Below, in pieces: positions 13,301 through 25,300 of a stretch of 64,000 nucleotides of DNA. The stretch's first letter is position 1; every line of letters starts with the position of its first letter. The stretch covers positions 6,169,501 through 6,233,500 of the forward strand of contig JAKOON010000011.1 in NCBI GenBank assembly GCA_022577435.1. Reading direction: 5' to 3'. The DNA is from Embiotoca jacksoni (taxonomy: Eukaryota; Chordata; Actinopteri; Embiotocidae). Under the pieces are notes generated by a model. That model did no database searches, was not told the DNA's origin, and worked only from the letters and a program-made list of their open reading frames with translations. A program made the translations under genes and the position numbers.

Positions 13301-16300
13301 GCAGCAGGACCAATGAGCTCGGCTGCTCCAGATCTTCATCCAGGACCACGGTGTAGTTCTGAGATCTCATCATGTCCTTGCTGAGCTTCACTGCCAGAAT
13401 CTGGCCGACCAGTCCGTCCACCCAGTACAGATTCTTGCCAACCCAGTCCACTGCGATGAAATCCGACTTCACTCCTATAAAAACATTTCATTTGACTACC
13501 ATAAATTCAGCTCCATACTTTGAGAGGTGACCAAATAAGGTACATTCAATCCTTTTCCCTTACTTTTCTTTCAGGCTTGATCAATTATAAAATACTACAA
13601 AAAGGCAAAGGACGAGCATTCATCCACCACACCTCATTACAGTACTGTAGTGTTCCTGAGATAGCTGTACCTTTGATTAGTGTCCCTCTGTTGTTGGAGT
13701 TTTTCATGTCAGCCCAGCGGATGCTCTGGTAGTCAGGGCTCAGCCAGTAAACTCTCTGCTGAGCCCAGTGATAATCCAGTGAGAAGACCGGCCGACTGGC
13801 AGAGTAGAGAAGACGTAAGGTGCCACTGTGGACTCCCATCAGTAACAGCTCTGACTGCACTGACGCCAGAAGCAAAGGCTCATCTGGAGATGAAAACATG
13901 ACCAGTAAGTGATAAATCCTCTGCTAAAAACTCTTTTCTCTTCAGTTTTTGAATCGATCAGAGTTTTGTCTAGTTTTTCATCTCAGAAGTTTATGTTCAC
14001 CTGGATTTAGTCTGACAACCATTAACTAATCATTAAAAGATTTACTGTCCAAAAGTGTAGCGCATCGATTTGACGAGACTATAGAAATTAAACAGACATC
14101 AGCTAGGTATTGATCAGGAGTGATCCCCCACACTAAAATAAATAAGGTTGTTTGAAAAAGCATGAACATCTTCATATCAATGGCAACAAAAAGTATTGTC
14201 AAACTCAATGTAACATGTCAATCACTCGTGATAATTCTGCTTGGAGCATGCGTGTGAACTAAGAGTAATTCACTCCATTCATCAAATCAGACAAAAACTA
14301 GGATCTGCTTCATGGTGCACCTCTGCCAACCAGTCAAATTAAAGTTTACATTTGTTTGTCCAGACTCATTACATGTAGTGAAGATTTTAAAAGACCTGTA
14401 TGTGTTCACACGCTGATTCTGATATAAAGTCTGACCATCAACAATACTTCAAATATGGATGCCACTGTAAAAAAAAAAAAAAAAAAGCTACAGATTCTGA
14501 AACGTAGATGTTTTTTCTCCCCACACAGAGCACCTTTTGTCTTGCAGCTTTTGTTGTCAGGCTCCAGGTAGAAGCCGGGGTGGCAGAGACAGCTGTAGGA
14601 CCCATGGTTGTTCAGGCAGATGTGTTTGCATACAGAATTTGGCACCAAGTTGCACTCGTCGATGTCCAAACAGGAGACGGCGTTGGACTGTAGTCTGAAA
14701 CCTGCAGCACAGAAGCACCTCTGGAAACATGAGGCAAGAAGACATTTCAGCTTTAGCTTCATGGAAATGCTTGTGTAAAGACTGTTCTGTGCACATGTCT
14801 AGATGGGTGTGAAAAACAGTACATAGTTGCCTTGCCGATCAGTTTTAAAAAGGAAAAAGCAGGTCAGGTTAAGTTCAGGAGAAAGCGGTGTTAAGAAGAA
14901 GAAAAAAACGTTCAGATACACGTCGGCTCTAACACTGACCGCTCCGTTTGGGGTGCTGGCACAGACGTGGGCGCACTGAGGAGCGGATGGACTGGAGCAG
15001 TTGCGGTGAGCACATCCCGCGCCCTCATCTGAGCTCTTGGCACAGTCGGTGAAGCCGTTACACACCAGGCTGGGATCCACACACTCTCCACTGCCACACT
15101 GGTAAAGGTGAGTGGGGCATTTTCTCTGGCTGCCTGTGAAAACAGAAGCACAGATTCATTGCGTTACAAAGGCCCTCGACAGAGACTGAAATACATTTTA
15201 CATTTAACCATTATATCTTGTGCATTTTTAACACTCAGAATCAAAAACGGCATCAATGTTTTGTTAGACAAGGCCCCATTCTGACAATGACACTCGGCAC
15301 CAAAAACTTGGGTCAATCTGCACAGAACAGACATTTTGACTCAAAAATTAAGATGACAGAAATTACTGGCTAAACTTTGTCATTTCAAAAATACCAGAGG
15401 ACAAGCACTGGTAAATATTTGATAATAAACATGCTCACATTTGTCCTCGTCCATGCCATTGTAACAGTCCATTTTCCCATCGCACCTCCAGGACAGAGGA
15501 ATGCACTCACTGCCGTCTCCACACTGCCACTGGTATTCCCGGCATTTTGTTGGAGGAGTTTTGCAGTTCTGAAACGAAATCATGACAGTTTGAATGGGTT
15601 CACGGCTTTCTAAACACGCTGACAAATCATTCCCTCGATTCATCAGTGGAGATCTACTTCGCCTCGCTCCGTTTTCCTTCCCCACCTTCTCATCCGAGCC
15701 ATCCTTGCAGTCCCGCTCGCCGTCGCAGAGCCATTCCTTCTGCAGGCACTCGTGGCTGTGTGGGCACCGGATCTGTGTCAGGCAGCGCGGAGGTCGCATG
15801 CAGTCCACCTCGTCAGAGCGGTCTCTGCAGTCAGCGTAGCCGTCACATCTCAGAGCCTCAGACAAGCACTGCCCGCTGGCACAGCGATACTGGTGAATCT
15901 CGCAAGGCACCGGACCTGCCCAGAGGGAAACAGAAACATGGATATCATCCGATGCTTGTCGTGTGGATCCAAGTCACTGTACAAACTAATGCTGAAAGTC
16001 ACCCACCACACTTTTCTTCATCGGAGCCATCAGCACAGTCTCTCTCTCCATCACACAGGAAGGTCTCTGGTATACAGCGAGTGTTGTTGTCGCAGCGCCG
16101 ATGGCAATCCTTACTCGGACTTGAGCAGTCCATTTCATCGGATCGGTCCCGACAGTCGTTCTCCCCGTCACACACCTGCTCTTGTGGGATGCATCTATTC
16201 CCGTGAGCACACCGGAACTCACCTGGGGAGGAAGAAAGAAAACTCAAAAGATAACCTTTCACAAGCAGAGTTTTCTAACTTTGATAACCCAAATTATAAA

Positions 16301-19300
16301 AAGGTTTTTTTCTTTACTTTCATCTTTAACTTTTTTTTCCCAGGTCAGTGGACAAAACAAACCTGCTTTACACTGAGCAGCACATCCCTCTTCGTCTGAG
16401 CTGTCCTTGCAATCCTTCTCTCCATCACACACATGGCTGTACATAACACACTCCAGGCCGTCGTTACATGGCTTGAAACCTCTGCGGCACTTCAGAGGGG
16501 CTTTGGCATTAAGCGCATTTTTTACTTGGCAGAGAGAAAATGATATATTAAAAAAAAAAAAAAGTTGTGAAGGCAACAAGCTTAGACTTTGAGAGCGAGA
16601 AAGATCTAGGAGATATTATGTGAAGTTGGTAGCTAAACAAAATTGAGGTTAGGTTTGATTTGGTGAGATGCAGCTAAAGTGTTTATGGAAGCTAGTGGGG
16701 TGTAACTAGCCAGTTGCTACTGGCAAGGTGTATGCAGTTGGTGAGCACATCAGGTATTTGAGTTAATGTGTTTCCATTGCGCAAACCACAACCGAGGTGA
16801 GAGGGATCAATGAAATGTTCTTGTAATTTATTTCATGAATTGTTGCAGTGTTGTGATTTTCTTCTGTGCTTACAGGTGACTGCAGCATCTGCTGGTTGAC
16901 ACCGTTTCTCATCTGAGCCGTCGAAACAGTGGGCACGACCGTCGCACACGGCCATCCTGGGGACGCACTTTCTACGGTCGCTACACAAGAAGTCATCTGA
17001 GAGAAGGGAAGGTGCAGATTTGAACGGTGCATGGAGAAGTTAATGTACCAGAAGAGATATGGTGGAAATATTAGCCTGGTACCATCAAGATAAAACTTGA
17101 AAGCAGGCCACAGATCGGTAATGTCAAATAAAGCACGTCACTTTTTCTTTGAAACACTCCCTCGGTGAGTCTGTGCCATCATTAGTTTCCCAGATATGTG
17201 ACCCTACCTGGGTTTTCACACTGGACCACACAGTTGTCTTCATCAAATCCATCAGGACAGTCTCTCTGTCCATCACACAGCTGATTCTGAGAGATACACA
17301 GCGATGAACTTGGACAGAGAACTGAAGGGGTGATGCAAGTCGATGCGGAGGTGAGAACAGGAGACTCTGTTGTTGCCGCAGTAACAAGGTCTGGAAACGG
17401 GGAGAAAGAAGAAACTGTTCAACTTATTTCAGCACTTGGAGGCAGGACTGTTGGCTATTACACCATCACAAAACAAGCATTTCTATAAAACAACCTTGGA
17501 GTGGTGGTAGACTAACACGTTGCATTATTTCCATCAATAATAAATAAATCCCTGGAAAAATTAATTGTCAGGACTAACCACAGCCTTCTTCATCTGTGCC
17601 ATCCACGCAGTCTCTCTCTCCATCGCACAGGAATTTCTTTGGGATGCAGCGCTTGCCGTCGGGACAACGATGCTCGCAGCTCCTGGTTGGTTTCCAGCAG
17701 TCCAGTTCATCAGACCGATCCTGACACTGTGGCTCCCCATCGCACACCTGAGCCACAGGGATGCACATTTTTCCATGCGAGCACTGGAACTCATCTGGGT
17801 CAGGGAAGAGTTAAAAGATCATCTAAATGAAACTCATTTATAGAACAGTGTTGACTAACTTTGTTAAATTAATGAGATTACTTTTTTTTTTATCTAGTGT
17901 AGGGTAAAGCAATAAAAGATAAATGTCTATATAATGGGTTCATATAACTGCTTTTATGTGATGGTCGAAGAAAAAAAAAGACATTTCTGAATCTACACAA
18001 CTTTAGTAAAGGTTCAAGCGACCATAGTGAAACCACCTTTTTGGCAGAATTCTGGGCATCCCTGTTCATCGGATCCATCCAGACAGTCGTTCTCGCCATC
18101 ACACACGTGGCTGTTCAAAACACACTCGGTGCCATCTTTGCATGGCTTTGCGCTCACATGGCATTTCAAGACATTAGCCAAAGGTGCAGTAGCAGTTCGG
18201 CTCGGACAGCTGCCTTCATCTGAGCCGTCGTGGCAGTGAGGGCGTCCATCACAGACCAGACTCCTGGCGATGCAGCTCCTACGGTCCTTGCAGAGAAAGT
18301 CAGCTGTGGAGGAAGGCATTTAATTTATTAAACGCAATACCAAAACAAACAATATGACAGATCACCCATGAGGAGTCCACCCATCACCACTTACAGTTGG
18401 AAGCACATCGTTTCACACAGTTCTCATCAGATCCATCAGGGCAGTCCTTCTTTCCATCACACAGCTGTGTTGGCTTGATGCACAAAGAGGAACCTGAACA
18501 CAGAACTGAGGGACTCCTACAGGACAACTTGGCGGGTGAAGGGGATTCATTGATGTGGACGTGTTCTGCAGCAGTGTTCATCTCTGCAGCATCTAAAAAT
18601 TGATAAATGCAAGAATTAGATGTATTTTTTTTTTTTTTTTAAAGACATATTTCAAAAATATTAAACTAATGGAACAAGCTGCATTCTAGAGTTCATCACA
18701 AGCCATTGGTATCATCGGCATTTTTCAATTTTGATTTTCAGCAAGAGTCTCACTTATTGAAACCAAACGGTCAAAATTATTGTAATAATGATTTAAAGAA
18801 GTGAAAATCAAGTAGTTGAGTGGAAAATACAATGTTTACACTAAAGCCAGTAGATGGCACTGTGCCCTTTCAGGTGTCCTCAAGCTGAGAGGTTTTACAG
18901 AGATGACAGAAGAGCCAAAGAGGAATCAAGAATCTTCAGTGTGGATGATTCATCCCTGTCTGCCACATGCTACTGAGTCAACAAGCGCAGGATATAGTGA
19001 GTATACTGATATATGGAGATTTAGTACACAATTTGTTCTGATAAAGATAAAAATTGTTACGTATTCTATTGAAAAAAAATACACGTACAAATCCCAATCC
19101 CATTCACAAAGTTATTTATTCACTATTTCATGCACCGATTTGTTTATGTGCTTGTTTACACACTGGAGTTCTGTTCTGACTGAATTCAATGAGCTTGTGC
19201 TCTGTCTGTGTGCTTTTATGTACCGAGTTTATGTAATAGCTTAATGCATCAGCTTGTTGGTATTGATTTAGATGTGTTCAAGGACTTTGACTTCAGGTAG

Positions 19301-22300
19301 GAGTATACCGTTTGTCAAAAACCTACATACATTTGAATACTCTAAACCAGTTTAACAAAGTGTCCTGACTGCTCTCAGAATATGAGTAAAGAGCCCTGAT
19401 TTTAGCTTCGTGTCCATTAAAATTGCACCAAGCTACACATACTTTAAAAAGGGTACCAGATCCACCATCACTATATTTCACATAGCTACTTAAATGGCAG
19501 ACAATTTTTTTTTTTTTTTTTGCCAACTTCACTAGCAACCATCAGGTTGCGCTCACTTTCAAAGCACTTTCACAGTTATTTCGCCTTTCAACTCACCACA
19601 TCCTTCTTCATCTGATCCATCTGGACAGTCTTTCTCTCCATCACAGACATGACTCAGCAGAACACATTCTGTCCCGTCTTGGCAGAGTCTGGAGCCCACG
19701 CGACATTTCCGGACGTCCGTCCGAGCTGCAGGAAGAGCTGCTCTCTGACAGTCGAGCTCATCTGAGCCGTCGTGGCAATGAGAGCGGCCGTCACAGACGA
19801 GACTCTTTGAGATGCAGCTCCGACGGTCTTTGCAGCGAAAGTCAGCTGTGGAGAGTAAAATTATATTAAAATATACGAGTAACCGTTTCTAGTTTGCTGT
19901 GTGTACTTCAAATTTACACAATCAGTAATTCAACTTTCATGTCAGTTCACATCTCTGCTGATCCAAAGTGACATTTGTTGAAAGCTTAATTTCAAAAACC
20001 AGAAGAATAAAAAGTTAAGCAGTCATCTTTTCCACTCGGGTTGGGATTTAACAAAACAGGCCGCAGCAGTGATTGAATCTTCACACTACTTACTGTCATA
20101 GGGACATCTTTCCACACACTGTTCATCAGATCCATCAGGGCAGTCCTTCTTTCCGTCACACAGCTGTGTTGGTGTGATGCACAAAGAGGAACCTGGACAC
20201 AGAACTGAGGGACTGGTGCAAGGTGGCTTGGTGGGAGGCTGAGTGAACTCTTTAACACGTGCAGGAGATTCACTTGAGGGCTGATTCTCAGCAGTAATGG
20301 TGGCGGTGCTCTCTGCAACACCTACAAATACGACAGCAAGAATTGGAAAGGTTTAAACTCCGTATATCTACTACTGCTGTAAAAACAAACGTTTAGACAA
20401 AAACTCAAATCGTATTCTGTTTTTATATAGATTTTGCACAGCGTCCCAACTTCTTTGGAAATGGGGTTGTGTATTTATCCCTTTTGTAGAACAACCTTTG
20501 GACAAATACTCACCACATCCTTCTTCATCTGATCCATCTGGACAGTCTTTCTCTCCATCACAGACATGACTCAGCAGAACACATTGTGTCCCGTCTCGGC
20601 AGAGTCTGGAGCCCACGCGACATTTCAAGGTGTTTTTTGGGGGAGCAGGAAGAGCTTTCCTCTGGCAGTCAAGCTCATCGGAGCCATCGTGACAATGAGA
20701 GCGGCCGTCACAAACGAGGCTCCTGGGTACACAGCGCCGACGGTCTTTGCAGAGAAAATCGTCTGGGAGAAAATGGTTGAAAATAAAGTCCATAATTAAT
20801 TCAAAGAGTGAGTCAAATCCATTGAGTATACTTAATTGTCAAAGTTGTCTGTTGAGGATACCAGATCAAAACATTTTAAATTAAGAAAACGTACTTCTCG
20901 AGGGACATCTGCTCACGCAGTTCTTTTCATCAAAGCCGTCGGGACAGTCTTGACGACCGTTGCAAAACTGGCTCGGAGAAATGCAGAGGCGACCAGAGGC
21001 AGGACAGAGGACGGAGGGGCTGCTGCAGGGCGGCAGAGTCTGAGCAGGAGGTGTGGCAGCAGGAGGGGGTTCATTTGACGGATCAATGTTTGGTTCAGTA
21101 GTAGTTGTGGTCTGTTGTTGGGCATCTTAAAAAGACACAGTAAGAATCATTCAGTGAGGTTAAATGAATGTAGGATAGTTAAATTAGTATTTTTCAAATA
21201 TTAGATTAGCAAGCCAGAAACTTCACTGGAAATGCCCACTTCAAAATGATCTTTCAAACAAAAACAGATTTCATCAGTAACTGACTTTTTTTTTTTTCCC
21301 CCCCGGTGAGTGGGATTGTGGTCGTAGGAGACTCACCACATCCCAGTTCATCTGATCCGTCCTTACAGTCTTTCTCTCCATCACACATGTGACTGTATAA
21401 AACACACTCCGTGCCATCGTTGCATGGCTTTGAGCCCGTGCGACATTTCAGGACATTTGCCTGAATCGGAGAAGCCACCACGGTCGGACAGACGACCTCA
21501 TCAGAGCCGTCGTGACAATGAGCGCGGCCGTCACATACAAGATCTCTGGATATGCAGCTTCTACGGTCCTTGCACTTGAAATCTTCTGAGATTGACAGAA
21601 AAGACCATCAGAAATACATCACTTTTAAATGTGTTCTCCACTTACATGGAGATTCTGGATTAGTGTTGTCTTTTATAACAACAATCTAATGTGACGATTG
21701 ATGCCTTACCTTCAGATGGACACGAGCCAACACAAAACTCTTCGTCTCCATCAGGGCAGTCCCCCCTCCCATCACACAGCTTGGCTCGTGGGAGGCAGAC
21801 TGGTGAGTGTCGGCACATCACCACTGAATTATTACAGGCTGGAGTATCGGACACGATGGAAAGACCAAAAAACATCATTTATTTGAGTACAGATGAAAAC
21901 GTTCATGTAAATGTTTCCCTTCCCCAATTGCTATAAACTGGTACTGATTTTCCGTTAACCTCGTCAGATGTTTTTGATTTCGTTTCAAAATTTGCTTCTT
22001 TTTTTTTTTTTTATAAAAAATTCTCAACTTCACAAGTGTCGTTTTACATGTTTTAAGGTAAAAGGAAAAACTGTAAATCTTATGAACCATAGAGGAACCG
22101 AGAGACTGTAGCACCACTTCAACAAAATTTACAAGGAACGAGAGTTATTTTTCCTCTGTAGCAGCTGAACGTTCTGACCTTTTTGAATGTCCCCGAGTGA
22201 AGTGATTACACCGAGCACGCGTCCTCTCACAGTTACGTCTTGAATGGGTCTCCCGTCGCGCCGATCCCACAGAGTCATGATGTCATCAGAAATGGACAAA

Positions 22301-25300
22301 AGGAAGGGCTCCAAGGCAGCTATGACTGAGCCTGAAATGTTCCACCGTCTTCCAGCTTGGTGGCTTCTCTCTTGGAGCAGACTCAGTGTTGTCAGACCTG
22401 ACAAATGTGCAAAAGTCAAAACAGGTCTGAACTGTGGACATTTTTTTTTTTTAACCCAGATTCTATGCATGTTGGGAAATTAACCAACTCACCTGCCCGT
22501 TTGGAGTTCCACAGCAGAGTATTGGCCCGTAGATCAAAGGCCACGTTCCCCCGCACCTCTCCTGCAATGTGCAGTAGCTCTTTAGGTTTGCCTCCCAACA
22601 TGCTCATGCTGAGGATCTGCTCATCCTCCAGCCACACAATCCAGCCCCTCAGCCAGTCCAGATAAAAGTCTCCAATCTCCTTTGTTGTGTGGTACAGCTT
22701 CTTTGGGTCATGACTGTCAGCCGAGGTGGTTCCAATGCTGTTTTGGTCACGTGACACCCAATAAAGGTTCCCACTCCTCTGATCTACAGCCATCAGACAA
22801 ACTACAAAAGAAATAAAGAAAAGACATCAAAAGAAACAGTGGCATGACATTAGCCAGCTGGTCCACTGTGAAATTTCAATTCAATACCACACAGTTTGTT
22901 TTTGTTAATTTATCAGTGAAGTAGCAGTTGAGAAATCTATTATTTCAGTATTTTTAATCAAGTGAATACCGTGTCCATAAAGGAAAAAAAAGCCAGAGGC
23001 AACACTCGAAGTAAGATTGCCTCCATTAATCAAAGTGTCTACCTGGCAAAGGTGTTGGGACCTCCTCAGTCTTGACCTGGGTCAAACTGGTGCGTTTGAC
23101 TTGGCCGGTTTGGTTGGCCCAGTACAGCCAGTCTCTGTACCAGTCCACATCAAAAGACAGGATGCCGTCGTCAGTGCTGAACAGCTGGGTTTGAGAGGAA
23201 TCTCTGCCTCTGAACTCCAACAGGTTCATGTTTGTATTATTAGCATATATGAAGCGTGGATCTGTGAAAAAACAAAACAAAAGGAACACATTTTAATGAG
23301 TTATAAAAAGGGATACTGAAACCTTAAACCCAAAATGGCAGGAGCCAATCTGTGACAGGGAAAATTATTTCTTTTACAAACAAGGTTTATATGCATTTAC
23401 AAAACTAAGATTTTAGAATAAAAGGGAAAGCGGCCTCATTATTGATAATATTAATAGATTAGTTAACACTATTGATTAGGAAACCGAAAAGCTCAACAGA
23501 ATGGCATAATATTTGTTACGTTTCTTCTACTAAAAAGTAGAAGAAAAAAAAAAAAAGGAAAGAAAAAGTTTTTAAAAAATGCATTTGTTACAGGCAAATT
23601 AAAGTTTTAGGAAACTTACATTCACATGTCCCATCAGGCAACATGACTTTGAAGTTTGGACAAGAGCAGGTGAATCCAGAAGGGCTGCCTTTAGTTAACT
23701 GGCAGAGTTGACAAAGAGTATTTGCACAAGCAGATGAACCTGATTGATGACAAGATATGTTTTAAATGTGAGCACAGTTAGGTGTGGAAAAAAAACACAG
23801 ATGATGAAGGAGGACATATTTAAACTGGTTGTGTGAAAGTATTCAAACATTTTCTGTCATTATGTTAGAGACTTCACACTTTGCAGTTTTTAAATATTTT
23901 ATTTCCATTACTCTGTAAATCACTTTGAATTACACTAGTGTATGATATGCGCTAAACAATTAAAGTTGCCTTGCATTTGTTTTAAAAATGATTAAATGCT
24001 TGTTGTTGTTTTTTTATATTGAGCAACACAATACTCTTCCAAAGTCAAGGTAAATACAGCTTGGAATTGCAAATTGGGTTTGTATTTAAAATAAATATAA
24101 CTCAGTAAATTGCACATATAGAGCACCATAACCTTAAACATCAGTGTAACTTCAGAGAAAGAAATACTGTAATTATCAAGCTGGTTGCAGACTAACATTA
24201 AATCCAAGTCGTACCTTGAGGCTGCTGGAGCTCATGGTGAACAGCTAACAGTGGCAGTTCAGCTTTCCAGAGGAACGTTCTCTGGCTCGGTTGGTTCTGT
24301 GCAACCTGCCACAGTCCTTTGTCGTCGACCCAGTAGAACGAACTTTCAAACACAGCGAGGCCCAAAGCTGGTCTCCTGCTGAACAGTCCCGTGAAGGAGG
24401 AATGGCCAGTCCCATCCAACTTCACCGTCTCTATGGACTGAATAAAACACATTCATGTTCACTGCACGAGGCATAACAAACAGAAAGTGTGCCTAAAATT
24501 CAAGGTGAATGTGCATGTTGATGTGTACAAAGATTATAGGAGTGATGATTTCAGGAATGGGAATGAAGTCAAAGGGCATAGCGTTTCTTTGACCCTGTTC
24601 ATTCTCAACCTTAGCATTGACAGACGGGAATACGCATGACATAATTGATAGAAATTCAGCAAAGCAAAACCCGCTTCAGGGCAAAGGAGGTTCAGCTGAC
24701 AGAAGGAGTGTTTGTGCAGCGTTTAAACACAAACTGGGTCAATATGAAAGAGCCAGAGAGGCCACCTGATCACAAAACTCAGCGTTTGACATACACAAAG
24801 CAATACTGCACTGTGGAAGTTTGACTTGAGCCACAACTACTAAAAAGGTATTTTCAGAGGAAAAAGGGAGCAGTGGCACAGCAAACACGGCACCAAATAA
24901 ATTCAGATGCAATGTGTTGCTTTCTACAACAGGAGACTAATCCAAATCCACCATGAATCTTTTTACAGTAAGAACTCCAAACTGAAACTTTTGAAATTGG
25001 CCTCGCAGTCCATCTTAAATAAAACGGCCAAAAACCATCTCAGAAATTTAAATGATTTGCAAGATAAGGAAATGTACTTCCCTCCTAAATAAAGAAAAGA
25101 AAGACTCTCTCCAGGCTACAAAAAGTGCTTGCAAGCTAAGCTGTGCTATCTGCCAAAGAGGGGTTACTAAAGACTACTTAAGGTGCCAGGGTTTAAATGT
25201 TAAGGCTCTTTTACTTTTTATACCATGAACATAAAACGTTTTTAATGCAGGTGTTGCATTTGCATTTGTTCACTTCAAACAATAAAGGGGTGACTGAACT

